Below, in pieces: positions 43,986 through 55,963 of a DNA stretch of 64,000 nucleotides. The stretch comes from Theobroma cacao (Eukaryota > Streptophyta > Magnoliopsida > Malvales > Malvaceae), in contig NC_030854.1 of NCBI RefSeq assembly GCF_000208745.1, positions 7,144,432-7,208,431 on the forward strand, read 5' to 3'. The stretch's first letter is position 1; the number at the start of each line of letters is the position of its first letter. Position numbers and translations under genes: made by a program. The notes below the pieces were generated by a model. The model saw only the letters and a program-made list of their open reading frames with translations. It was not told the origin of the DNA and ran no database searches.

Positions 43986-44857
43986 ATAAAGTTGGTCACT
44001 GTATCAAGTTATGGTTGTAGTGTCCAGATTACTTCCAACGAAATGAATGTGATTCACTTCAAGGGAATGATGAGTCTCAAATCATCGGAATGATTGACTT
44101 CGAGTAATGACATTATAACATGAACTAAAATCATGTGAGAATCAAATTTAAGTTTAACCGTTACTTAAATCTAGATCTCACACTTATGTATTTGCTTCTA
44201 GTAGAACCAAAATCCTTATGGATAGTGGACTCATATTTTATTTCTTTATAATCTTTGATATACCATGAGCATGATCATCATAAAACATTGATTTAGACTC
44301 CATATGTTGGGATTATAATTGAGCTAAACATCTGGGAACATATATCCAAATAGTAAAATTCATCACTTCTAGTGATTTCAAGAAGATTGGTGATAGTTCG
44401 AGCCTAGTGGATTGATGAATTAGCTATTCATCACATCTTGATACTTAAAAGATTAGAACTAGAGTATTGAATCACTAATTGGATGAAATCTGATATTAGG
44501 GTACAAAATTGACATAAAAGGTAAAATGGTAATTTCACCTTTTGTCATTGGATGGTTATAAGGGTTCACAATATAAGGTTTGCAATTGGACAACTAATAC
44601 TTAATATCAAGTATTGAATCATTTCTTGTAATTATAGTTAATCCAAATGTGCAACCCTAAATCTATGGTGGAGTGATTTCATAGTTAATAAGCTTGAACC
44701 ATCTTAATGAGATTACAAATAATTCTAAATTTATTGGAGCTTGGAATATCTATGTCTAAATAGGTTCCTCACTTAGCCTTGTAGAATTCAACTTGTTTAT
44801 GTTGGAATGCATATTTTTTTTGATTAATTAAATTATGTACGAAAATGTCAACTTTTA

Positions 44858-45075
44858 CATGTTTTGTCTTACTTTAGACAAGAAAACATGTTATGTCTTA
44901 ATTTAGATAAGAAAACATGTTAGTCTTAATTTAGACAAGAACATATGTTTTATCTTAATTTAGACCAGAAAACATGATTATCTTAATTTGAGACAAGAAA
45001 AACATGTTTTATCTTAATCTAGACAAGAAAACATACAAGATAACATGCTTTGTCTTAATTAAAGACAAAAGTTAT
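44858..45075. repeat. minisatellite, about 29 bp x 7
   Basis: Imperfect copies of ACATGTTTTGTCTTAATT followed by TAGACAAGAAA are arranged head to tail. Each copy contains the inverted pair TTGTCTTAA / TTTAGACAAG, so each can form a small hairpin. A final palindrome TTATCTTAA-A-TTAAGATAA lies at about 45072-45090. Confidence 0.85.
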
Positions 45076-45306
45076 CTTAAATTAAGATAATGTTAGAAGC
45101 ATTTTTGCAAAATGAACCAAGACATCCATGTTGATAAAAGGAGACTCATGTTTGACTAGTACTCTTTTATTTATTATTAATTCTTTTTAAATAAATATGG
45201 ATAATAATAAAATAAGAGTTATTATTCAACATGGAGTTTTATTTTATCAAAAGCTCTAAATGACAATTAAAGAATTAAATTATTTATTTTTTAATTTTAA
45301 TTTTGG
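45076..45306. other. AT-rich spacer
   Basis: Nothing is recognised between the minisatellite and the duplicated segment. Confidence 0.4.
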
Positions 45307-47061
45307 TAATTATGGAGCATTTTTTATGCATCCATAACTCTAAATGGATGGTTAAGATTGATTCAAAGGTATTTGATTTTGGTTAAACTTTTGAGATAAG
45401 AGTTTTAATAAAAAGAGAAGTAATTGGAAGAAAAGAAACAGACATATCTCTCTTAAGAAAGTCTCTGCAGCCATTTCTTTCCTCCTCTTCTTAACTTTGC
45501 TACACCTCTTTTCCTCTCTCCCATTCTTAGCTATTAATTTGAAGGAAGAAAAGAGAGACAAATCGATTGCCATCTTGTAGTGATCTAGCATTCCACACCA
45601 TCGAAGTAATTCACATGGTACGGCCACGTCATCATGTAATTCACACATACATTGCCACATCATCGAAGTTTGCCATGTCAGCACCACATCAGCGTTGATG
45701 TCGTCTCTTTTAACTGTCAAAATGGATGTCGATAGGGAGAGGAACTAAATTGGAGCAATTTTCAAAATTAAGGAACTAAATTACTTCGATTTTGAATATA
45801 GAGATTAAATTAGACAAAATAAGAGAGTATGGGAACTATATAAGTTTTTTGACCATTTGATATGGCACTTAAGTTAAGAAATTAATTTTTTAATGATTAT
45901 AATTAAAATTGAAAATGAAGTAACACCTTACTAAAATTAAAAAAGTATAGCACCAACGAATACCATTGAATACAAGTAATATCGAAATGCGAACCTTTAC
46001 CTTGCTTAAATTGTTGGGTTTAGAAAATAGACGGTTTGATCTTTGTTTCAAGAGTAAATTAGACTTCCTAGCTACCATTAACAATATAACGTAGACGCAA
46101 TAGAAAATGAAGTATTAATCAAATATTGCTTGAAATTATAAGCTTGATTAGTTTCTTGTATCCAACATCCCAATCTGACTTCGCTCAGCCGTACGGCATA
46201 CTCTTATTCAAGACCTCACCAACTGTGGTCACCTTTCCGAATGCTAAGCTTTGGCAACAAATAACGTTTCATGGAGTAACGAAATTCGAAACTTACTTGC
46301 ATTTGTTGTCTTAAGACTTAATGTAGCGGACCCCTTGATATCCTTTGCCAAGTCAAATTAAACAATTTTGTTGTTGAATTAACAATATTTCTTGGACTTA
46401 ATCAAACGTACATATAGCATCAATCAAACGTTAATGCTTCAAACAAGTAATCTTGATATCAATTGGCTATCCACTAAATTACATCTGTCATCTTCAAGTT
46501 TTAGCTTAAACCAACTACATTCTTACATTTTCAAAACCACTTATTTATTTAATATAATACTTGAAAATATTTCTTAATTTCTTAGGAAAATTCAAATAAC
46601 TTATTTTTTTTATTGTGTCAATATGTCACATTAATATCAAGTGATATTTTAACTAAATCAATAATTAATTTTTATTTGACTCAAAATAAAAATATAAGGT
46701 CTTATTTGATTCAAAATAAAAAATATATGAACTTAATTAAACATAATAAAAAATAAAATTTAGTTCAATTTTATTTTTAATAGTGTAGAGGCTTTTTCAA
46801 GTATGGTACTTATTAATTTTTTATAATTTCAATATTATAATGAGATGATTTTTCGTTAATATTTTTATTAACATGGCAGTTGACATTCAGAGCTACAAAG
46901 TACCAAATCCAGCCCCTCACACCAGATGGAGGGGGCTAGATATAGCTCCCAAGCCGTATCCGGCGAAGTAAGGAGCCGCCTCCGTTCCAATTTCTACCAT
47001 CAGCGCTAGGAGGGTTAGAGTTGACCCTTCCTCATGCCAGTTGCCCTATGGTCGATGGGAG
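45307..47061. repeat. duplicated segment, copy A
   Basis: This 1755-bp segment recurs as copy B at 48097-50002, with scattered substitutions and indels. It includes a pyrimidine-rich block (TCTCTGCAGCCATTTC, about 45463-45478) and a 'GGAACTAAATT...CCACATCA' region of a kind seen in Mutator-like non-autonomous repeats. It also has a short conserved stretch (46150-46310) whose plus-strand translation reads DFAQPYGILLFKTSP, and a closing GCCGTATCCGGCGAAGTA block. On the minus strand, a CAAGTAAGT splice-donor-like site lies at about 46290. Copy A lacks about 190 bases present in copy B (B about 49420-49600). I do not recognise the segment. It could be a non-autonomous transposon or a duplicated gene fragment. 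Confidence 0.75.
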
Positions 47062-48096
47062 CAAAGGGGGAGACGCAAGACGAGAAGAAAAGAAACAGAA
47101 AATGAGAAGGAAAAAAATGTGAAATATTTTTTAAAATTAATTAATTTAAAATGTAATATAAAAATTGCTTTTGAATAGAATATGGGTTTAAAAATATTGA
47201 AACTAAATAAACAAATTTAACAAGTCAATTTTGGACACATCATCTAACATGTGTTTGACACATGTAGTTAGACATTCCTTAACTCTTACAAAAAGATTAA
47301 CGGAAAAATAACTTTTCATACTATTGAAAATAAAAGAATCAACAAAGAATTTTTTAAACCTAAAAAGTTAAAATAATATGCCATCTAAATTTTGGGAACT
47401 GTGAGATTGATTTACTCTTCATTGCCAAAAGATACTTCCTAAAAACCACCTCCATGAAAACTAATTAAGTTAAGGAGGGAGGACCACTTTCGTGAAGGCG
47501 GACTTTATGAATTCTTCACAATATTTATCAATAGATGTTATGATAAAGTCTAGTCTAAATTTACCCCTTAATTTAAAGTGATAAATGAATCAAACATCAA
47601 CGCTTTATCTTTAAATAAAAGTGTAATTTTAGCATCATACCTTTTTATTTGATTTAGAATTAATCAAAAGCTACTGGTACAAAATATTCTAAAAATAAAT
47701 ATAGAATATTTTAACTTTTAATTAGTTTTTAACCAAATAAAAAAGAATGACGATAAAATTACAATTGTTTAACAAAAAAAAAAAAAATTCTTGGTGTCAC
47801 CTTGAGGTGTATCTATACCTCATCTTCATGTTATTATAAATTATTTAAATGTTCAAGTGTATTTGTTTCAATATTGGAAGTGATGCATATTTATTTTATT
47901 CATTTTTTATTTCATTTTTACAGTCAATATTTGGCTATTCAGATATTTCTGTGATGCTAAAAACGAACCCCACTGCAAATGCAACAACTGCCATTTGCAT
48001 TAATTTGTTTATGATGATGATCCTTAAGATTAAAATTTCAGTTTTTAATAATATTGAAAAGGTTAGGGTATAACTAACTTCAAATTAGTTAGGGTA
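47062..48096. other. spacer between duplicated segments
   Basis: AT-rich, with no convincing gene. A 74-codon open frame at 47849-48073 shows no family motif. An oligo-A run is at 47776-47787. Confidence 0.4.
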
Positions 48097-50002
48097 TAAT
48101 TATGGAACCTTTTTTATGCATCCATAACCTTAAATGGATGGTCAAGATTGATTTAAATGTATTTGATTTTGATTAAACCTTTGAAGTAAAAGTTTTAATA
48201 AAAAGATAAGTGATTGAAAGAAAAAAAATGAACATATCTCTCTTGAGAAAGTCTCTGCAGCCATTTCTTTCCTCCTCCTCCTAACTTTGCTGCACTTCTT
48301 TTCCTCTCTCATATTATTGGCTAATTTTTTTAAAAAAAATAGTAATTAATGTTTAGGAAGAAAAGAGAAACAAATCGATTGTCATCTTGTAGTGATCAAG
48401 CATTCCACAAAATCAAAGTAATTCACATGGTACGACCACGTCATCATGTAATTCACACATACATTGCACATCATCAAGAGTTTGCCATGTCAGCCCCACA
48501 TCAAAGCTGACATCATCTCTTTTAACTGTCAAATAGATGTCGTTAGGGAGAGAGACCAAATTGAAGCAATTTTCAAAATTAAGAAATTAAATTGCTTCGA
48601 TTTTGAGTATAAGGACTAAATTAAACAAAATAAGAGAGTATAGGGACTATATAAATCTTTTGACCATTTGATATGGCACTTAAGTTAAGAAATTAATTTT
48701 TAAATGATTATAATTAAAATTGAAAATGAAGTAGCACCTTACTAAAATAAAAATAGTATAGCACCAACGACTACCATCGAATACAAGTAATATCGAAATG
48801 CGAACCTTTACCTTGCTTAAATTGTTGGGTTTAGAAAATAGACAGTTTGATCTTTGTTTTAAGAGTAAATTAGACTTCCTAGCCACCATTAACAATATAA
48901 GGTAGGCGCAATAGAAAATGAAGTATTAATCAAATATTGTTTGAAATTATAGGCTTGATTAGTTCCTTGTATTCAACGTCCCAGTCTGACTTCGCTCAGC
49001 CGTATGGCATACTCTTATTTGAGACCTCACCAAATGTGGTCACCTTTCCGAAGGCTAAGCTTTGGCAACAAATAACGTTTCATGGAGTAACGAAATTCGA
49101 AACTTACTTGCATTTGTTGGCTTAAGACTTGAGATAGTGGATCCCTTGATATCTTTTACCAAGTCAAATTAAACAATTCTGTTGTTGTTGAATTAACGAT
49201 ATTTCATGGACTTAATCAAACGTACATATAGCATCAATCAAATATTAAGGTTTCAAACAAGTAATCTTGATATCAATTGGCTATCCACTTAATTACCTCT
49301 GTCATCTTCAAGTTTTAGCTTAAACCAACTACATCCTTACATTTTCAAAATCACTTATTTATTTAATATAATACTCAAAAAAATTTCTTAACTTCTTAAG
49401 AAAATTCAAATTACTTTTTTTTATAATGTTTAATGAAATTTTTTGTACTTTTCTTTTAAATCAAATAAACTTTTATAATTAATATTGATTAATTATCATT
49501 AATTAAAATATCACTTGATATTTTATACTCACATGGTACTGATATGGAAGATGAAAAATGTTGCAAGGTCACGTTATTATACATTATGACATGTCAATAT
49601 GTCACATCAATATCAAATGGTATGGAATGAAAAGTGATATTTTAATTAAGTCAACCATTAGTCTTTATTTGGCTCAAAATAAAAATATAAAGTTTTATTT
49701 GACTCGAAATAAAAAATATATGAACTTGATTAAACGTTTAAATACTACACTTATTAATTTTTATAATTTGAATATTACAATGAGATGATTTTTTGTCAAT
49801 ATTTTTATTAATCATGTCAGTTAACATTCAGAGCTACGAAATACCAAATACAGCCCCTCACACCAGATGGAGGGGGGGAGATATGGCTCTCAAGCCGTAT
49901 CCGGCGAAGTAATGAGCTGCCTCCACTCCAATTGCTACCATCAGCGCTAGGAGGGTTAGAGTTGACCCTTCTTCATGCCAGTTGGCATATGGTCGATGGG
50001 AG
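48097..50002. repeat. duplicated segment, copy B
   Basis: This is the 1906-bp partner of copy A in the same orientation. It keeps the pyrimidine-rich block, the splice-donor-like CAAGTAAGT (minus strand, about 49098), the DFAQPYGILLFETSP-encoding stretch and the GCCGTATCCGGCGAAGTA block. It ends where a MITE-like repeat begins at 50003. In copy A the text continues past this point (GCAAAGGGGG), so the repeat probably inserted here. Confidence 0.75.
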
Positions 50003-50637
50003 TAGACCTGGCAATTCGTGTTAACGTGTCATAAACGTGTCAGACACAAAACACATTAAGGCTAAATATAAACACGACACGTTTAATATTCGTGTCTCAA
50101 ATTTAAAACAAGTGCACGTTTAATACACGTGTAACACGATACGACATGATTAATATGTTTATTAAATGTGTCAATATATGACACGATACGATTAATAACA
50201 CATTTAACATGATTAACACGTTTAACACGATTAACACGTTTAACACGATTAAATAAAAATATTTACAATTAAATATAATTTTATTATTTAAATTTAAAAT
50301 CTATGATTATAAAAATAGTTATAATAAAACAAAAATAATAATAACATCAAATAATCACCAAAAGTTAAAAATTAGGGTTGAGCATATATAATTACATTAT
50401 ACTCTTTATAAAATTAAAAAAACTTATTAAAATAATTATTTAAAATTATTTATATAAGGTTAAAATAGTTTTTAACTATTAATTTTTAATAGATTAATAA
50501 ATATGTAACGTATACACGTTTAAACACGATTAAGTAAACAAGTTTAAATGTGTTTTAAACGTGTTTGTCATGTCAGACACGTTAAGATACGAAAATTTTC
50601 GTATCTTAAAATATCAGACATGATTAGATACAAAATA
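50003..50637. mobile_element. MITE-like repeat rich in AACACG units, interrupted
   Basis: It starts TAGACCTGGCAATTCGTGTT, a sequence type I associate with non-autonomous hAT-like plant repeats. An 8-bp candidate target duplication GATGGGAG lies at 49995-50002. Inside are many CACGTTTAACACGATTAA units (best at 50201-50250). The repeat holds a perfect 28-bp palindrome at 50582-50609 and is cut by an LTR at 50638. The other end is outside the window, so the class call is tentative. Confidence 0.45.
50582..50609. repeat. perfect 28-bp palindrome
   Basis: The centre is GAAAA|TTTTC with arms TTAAGATAC / GTATCTTAA. It lies at the inner edge of the MITE-like repeat. Confidence 0.95.
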
Positions 50638-53600
50638 TGTCACGACCCGGAACCTCCCTCAGGCCCATGACAATCGCCGCGACGTCCCGATTGACACTCG
50701 TTATTTGGAATGCCAACCGGAACCCCGCAAGGCTTACATATCAGTTTCTTTCCTTTCCTGTGAGCAATCGTTGTTAAATATCGAGTTTTTAGAGAATATA
50801 CACTATTTTAGATAAAAACAATCAAAATAAAATTTTCGCCACACAAGGGTATTTTGGTTATTTTTTTCTCAAAAATTTCGAAACTGGCTAAACGTAATAT
50901 ACAAGTACAAAACACATAATTCATATCCAAAATGAGTTTAAAAGTCTAAAATCTTCATTTAAAATGAAATTACGATTATTTGAATTCAATAAGAAAATAA
51001 AAGAAATATTAAGGGAAATATTCTATTTTCTTATAAAACAATATTTATAGAGTTATANNNNNNNNNNNNNNNNNNNNNNNNNNNNNNNNNNNNNNNNNNN
51101 NNNNNNNNNNNNNNNNNNNNNNNNNNNNNNNNNNNNNNNNNNNNNNNNNNNNNNNNNNNNNNNNNNNNNNNNNNNNNNNNNNNNNNNNNNNNNNNNNNNN
51201 NNNNNNNNNNNNNNNNNNNNNNNNNNNNNNNNNNNNNNNNNNNNNNNNNNNNNNNNNNNNNNNNNNNNNNNNNNNNNNNNNNNNNNNNNNNNNNNNNNNN
51301 NNNNNNNNNNNNNNNNNNNNNNNNNNNNNNNNNNNNNNNNNNNNNNNNNNNNNNNNNNNNNNNNNNNNNNNNNNNNNNNNNNNNNNNNNNNNNNNNNNNN
51401 NNNNNNNNNNNNNNNNNNNNNNNNNNNNNNNNNNNNNNNNNNNNNNNNNNNNNNNNNNNNNNNNNNNNNNNNNNNNNNNNNNNNNNNNNNNNNNNNNNNN
51501 NNNNNNNNNNNNNNNNNNNNNNNNNNNNNNNNNNNNNNNNNNNNNNNNNNNNNNNNNNNNNNNNNNNNNNNNNNNNNNNNNNNNNNNNNNNNNNNNNNNN
51601 NNNNNNNNNNNNNNNNNNNNNNNNNNNNNNNNNNNNNNNNNNNNNNNNNNNNNNNNNNNNNNNNNNNNNNNNNNNNNNNNNNNNNNNNNNNNNNNNNNNN
51701 NNNNNNNNNNNNNNNNNNNNNNNNNNNNNNNNNNNNNNNNNNNNNNNNNNNNNNNNNNNNNNNNNNNNNNNNNNNNNNNNNNNNNNNNNNNNNNNNNNNN
51801 NNNNNNNNNNNNNNNNNNNNNNNNNNNNNNNNNNNNNNNNNNNNNNNNNNNNNNNNNNNNNNNNNNNNNNNNNNNNNNNNNNNNNNNNNNNNNNTCACAA
51901 AATATAGCCACATATACTCATTTCTCATAAGCCATTCCTAGGAAAATATATATTTTTCAAGTCAATTTGCAGCCTCCAATTACTCAATTTCATAATCAAT
52001 ACAATATATTTTTATTTGTCACATTTATTCCTAAAACATCAAAAATCCCGTTTTAATCTCGTTCTCATTTCATAAAATACATAAAGGGCATTTAAAAATA
52101 AACTCTAGATAATTTACAATAATAATAAGTTTACTCACAATTTGTACAAACTAAAAGCTTTCTAAGCGTCCCTATCACTACTCGTCGGGTACGACTTCCT
52201 TACCTTTTTCGAAAGGCTCTCCTCCTAGACACATTGCAAAAATTCATCACATTAATGCTAAATCACTATATATTTGACTTAAATCCTATACTAATGCATG
52301 GTATGAAATGCAATAGCCAAAAATGGCTTAAACGCGGTATTAACCTATTTTTGGCACTTTACCCGATAAATTGCTAACGCGCTCCATTTTTATCTCAAAA
52401 TTGTCCATTTTCTCTCCAACATTTCTAACCATTAATTATCAGCCAATATCCCTCTAAAATCATCAAAATCAGCTCACTCTCTTGATTGGAAAATTTGGCC
52501 AAAAATGGCACATTAACTCGGTTAATTTTCTACTTTGTTTTTCAATCACGTTTAATCGTTTTTCATCATTTTCTCTTTATTTCCCTTAGAATAAAATCAA
52601 TTCATCATCATTGTACAGCATTGAGCATCCAGCCAAGAGTGGGTATTGTGAAAATTTCATGCTTTCTTGCCCAATTTAATTTCTATACACATTTAACTAA
52701 CTAAAACTATCAATTTAACTAAAAATCAAAACCTAAAAATTCCAAAATTCCCCCCCTTGAATTTTGGTCAGCACATGGTGTCACTCTTTGATCTCTCACC
52801 TCAAGCATGCCCAATGGAAATAAAGGCATAAGAAAGGTAGAAATCAAGCTAAAATCGAAAAATCTTACCGTTAGACGCGTAAACGGACGAAATTTGCGAT
52901 TTCCCCTTTGAATTTTCTTGTTTCTCTCTGGTTTTTCTTTTTTTCTTCCTTTCCACTCTATTTCCTCTCTTATTCTTCCTTATGGCCGGCCAGCACTTAA
53001 AATGGGGTTTAAATGGGCTGCCTTTTCATTAAAATAATATTATATCATTAAAAAAATGCCACGTGTCACTTTCCCATTGGCCCTTTTTTAAAATTTCATC
53101 CATTTGTTTTCAAATTTTCACCATACACTTGTCCCATATATTCATAGCTTAGATTAAATTCTCAGACTTATCCAAAGTCTCGGTGGAGTAATTTTTGAAA
53201 TTTACACTTTTGCCCCCGTAAAAGTGAAAAATTACATTTTTGCCCAAAAAACTGAAAAATTGCCCATAGACATATTTTTCATCCCTTATACTCATACCAT
53301 TCTCCAATTTGTCAAATTTGATCTAAATTCTCTCAAAATCTTAAATTTTATCCTCGGGTGATAAAATTATGATTTTTACCCCTACACTCCAAAAATCACT
53401 AGAATTAAACTTTTTCACTTCCTATCATTAAATTATACTCCAAATAGTTAATCTTGGTCAAAAATTTCACTCCATGATCAAATTATTATCTTAGCTGGCA
53501 AAATGACAATTTTTGCCCCTAAACATCAAAATTTTCGATTTTACCCCAAATGACCCCTCGAACTTCGAACAATCATTTTTAGTCATTCCTTGACTATAAA

Positions 53601-53775
53601 ATATTAAATTTCATCCTACAATTCCTATTTGAACTAGTTCGAGGTTAAATCAATTTAAGTGTACCGTTAGGTACAATATCGGGTTTCGTCTATTATTAGG
53701 TGCTTTTCCTAGCATAATAACATGCTACTTAGTGCATGTATGTCATGACATGTATTTATAGTGTCAGGTTTTATA
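50638..53775 (-). repeat. LTR1 of tandem chromovirus array
   Basis: Left end TGTCACGACCCGG and right end GGTTTTATA (decayed ...ACA) are the mirrored termini of a 3.1-kb LTR. It is flanked on the right by a CTCTACCCCCC polypurine tract (minus strand). The candidate target duplication half is AAATA (50633-50637). The block CCTTGGCCGAGGCATC is shared with LTR2 and with the LTRs of the nested element. An assembly gap covers 51058-51894. It is close to identical to LTR2 wherever both can be read. Confidence 0.88.
51058..51894. other. assembly gap (837 N)
   Basis: Flanking bases match LTR2 at about 56341 and 57138, so the hidden sequence should resemble 56342-57137 (about 796 bases). Confidence 0.95.
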
Positions 53776-55963
53776 ACTCTACCCCCCTAAAAATAAAATT
53801 TTGACCTCAAAATTTCACTTACCAGATTCGAAAAATAGATACGGGTATTGGTTCTTCATCTGATGCTCTACTTCCCATGACATTTCCTTCATTTGAGCAC
53901 TTTTCCACAATACTTTGACCATTGAAATACTCTTGTTCCTTAGTACTCGATCCTTTCAATCCAAGATACTCACAGGTTGTACCTCGAACTTCAAATCGTC
54001 ATGCAACTCGATCGGAGGTGCTTCGAGGATGTGAGAGGGATCTGGTACATATTTCTTAAGCATGGGGACATGGAAAACGTTGTGGATTAGATCTAACTCC
54101 GGAGGTAATTCTAACCGATAAGCCACTGGTCTAATCCTTTCAATGATTCGGAATGGTCCAATATATCTCGGGTTGAGCTTTCCCCTCTTCGCAAATCGAA
54201 TCACACCTTTCATTATCCAATAAAACACCATAATTTATCATGATAGTATAATCAATAAGATTTAATACTTCAAAGTATTCAAATTATTACCTTTCCAAGG
54301 AGAAACCTTAAGAAAAACTTTATCATCGATCTCAAACTCCAAGTCTTTTCTCCGTTTATCTGCATAGCTCTTCTGCCTATCCTGGGCTACCTTTAGCCTC
54401 TCTCGTATAACCTTGATCTTGTCATTAGTTAGCTCGATCAATTCCACACTCACTAACTTCCTTTCACCTACTTCATCCCAACAGAGCGGAGTTCGGCACT
54501 TCCTTCCATACAAAGCCTCGTATGGTGCCATCCCAATACTAGACTAAAAACTGTTATTATACGCGAACTCCACCAATGGCAAATGTCTATCCCAACTCCC
54601 AATAAAGTCAATGACACAAGCCCGTAACATATCCTCTAAGGTCTGAATTGTCCTTTCGGATTGACCATCCATCTGTGGGTGAAAAGCAGTACTAAATCTC
54701 AACTTAGTTCCAAGAGCTTCCTGAAATTTTGGCCAAAATCGAGAAGTAAATCGAGGGTCTCGATCTGACGCAATAGAAACTGGAACTTCGTGTAATCTCA
54801 CAATCTCATTTATATAAAGTTTCGCCAGCTTCTCAATAGAATACGTGCTATGGATAGCCAAGAAATGAGCGGACTTAGTCAGTCTATCTACAATCACCCA
54901 AATAGCATCCTTTCCACTTTGTGTCCGCAGCAAACCCAATACAAAGTCCATAGTCACGTGTTCCCACTTCCATTCAGGAATCGGTAAAGGTTGAAGAGTA
55001 CTTGATGATTTTTGATGCTCCGCCTTGATCTGTTGGCATGTGAGACATTTCGCTACAAACGCTGCTATGTCTCGTTTCATACCCAGCCACCAATAACTTT
55101 CTTTAATAGTCCGATACATCTTGGTGCTTCCGAGATGTAAAGCATAGGCAAAAGAATGAGCTTCCTCCAAAATGGCTCGTCTCAACTGATCATCCTTCAG
55201 GACACAAATTCGGTCTCTAAGCATCAAAGTACCATCATTGCTGAGTCTAAACTCACTAGTTTCTCCATTTTGCAGCTTTTGAACTTCTTGTTTCAACCAA
55301 TCATCAGATTTTTGTAATTCTCTAATCTGATTCAACAATGAAGGTCTCACAACGAAACTAGTAAGTAGGGTTCCATCCTCACCATTATTCAACTGGATCC
55401 CTAAAGATTTCATCTCAAGTAACATCAAAAAATAAGAACTCCGAAGTGTTGCTAACGACGATGAGGATTTACGACTTGAGGCATCCGCTACCACATTTGC
55501 CTTTCCCGGATGATAATCAATCACTAAATCGTAATCCTTAATCAACTCCAACCATCGTCTTTGTCTCAAATTAAGCTCTTTCTGGGTGAGCAAATAGTTC
55601 AAGTTTTTATGATCAGTAAAAATCCGACAACGCTCACCATATAAATAATGTCTCCAAATCTTCAATGCGAAGACTACTGCTGCTAACTCCAAGTCATGAG
55701 TAGGGTAATTCATCTCGTGCTTCTTCAACTATCAGGAAGCATAAGCTATTACTTTTTCATCTTGCATCAATACGCACCCTAATCCCAACTTAGATGCATC
55801 ACTGTATACCACAAATTCTTTTCTATTAACAGGAAGCGTTAAGACGGGGGCGGAGGTTAACTGGTTCTTTAGCTCCTGAAATCGATTTTCACAAACACCA
55901 TCCCACTCATACTTAACTCCTTTACGAGTCAAACAAGTCAGAGGAGATGCTATCAAAGAAAAT
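53776..55963 (-). pseudogene. partial chromovirus pol (RNase H - integrase - chromodomain)
   Basis: This is the 3' part of a Tekay/Del-type pol, reading right to left. It starts inside the RT-RNase H boundary (FSLIASPLTCLTRKG, about 55950). RNase H motifs are [13 protein letters not shown] and [12 protein letters not shown]. The integrase zinc finger is an H...H ([11 protein letters not shown]) plus C-L-T-C-Q-Q-I pair. The D-D-E core reads MDFVLGLL / ASDRDPRF / DGQSERTIQ. The GPY/F-like block ([11 protein letters not shown]) and chromodomain (EVQPVSILD...VLWKS) end the frame near 53880. Breaks include stops at 55731-55737, a TAG between integrase and the conserved MAPYEALYGR block (54541-54543), the 84-bp insertion at 54207-54290, and an Arg-to-TGA change at about 53960. 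Gag, protease and most of RT are deleted. The 5' end joins LTR2 directly. Confidence 0.9.
54207..54290 (-). other. 84-bp intron-like insertion in pol, copy 1
   Basis: On the minus strand the block begins GTAATAATTTG and ends ATAATGAAAG. It interrupts the conserved S-P-W-K-G-V-I-R-F run exactly, between the second and third parts of that run, and removing it keeps the frame. It is very AT-rich, holds an in-frame stop, and contains the inverted repeat AATACTT-TG-AAGTATT. Both edges carry GAAAGGT, so a small transposition or duplication is an alternative to an intron. Confidence 0.75.

Larger units (their letters stand above)
40985..44840 (+). mobile_element. copia 3' LTR, split by a solo LTR
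   Basis: The LTR starts TGTTAGGAATTTGAGAATAT. Its first 36 bases are present twice in tandem (40984-41019, 41020-41055). At 41271 it is interrupted by a gypsy solo LTR with the exact duplication ATAAA. It resumes at 43991 with typical copia LTR text (for example the TAGGTTCCTCACTTAG block near 44760). The 3' end is not fixed. A 29-bp minisatellite follows at 44858. No 5' copy of this LTR is in the window. Confidence 0.6.

Noticed and set aside
45352..45720. 122-codon minus-strand frame as a host gene
   Set aside because: The duplicated copy at about 48140-48520 does not keep the frame, and no protein family motif is seen.
45307..50002. The two direct copies as LTRs of one retrotransposon
   Set aside because: The copies lack TG...CA ends. 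The 1-kb interval has no primer site, polypurine tract or coding motif, and no target duplication was found.
51045..51928. Two minus-strand open frames of about 290 codons
   Set aside because: They run through the second assembly gap and have no real coding content.
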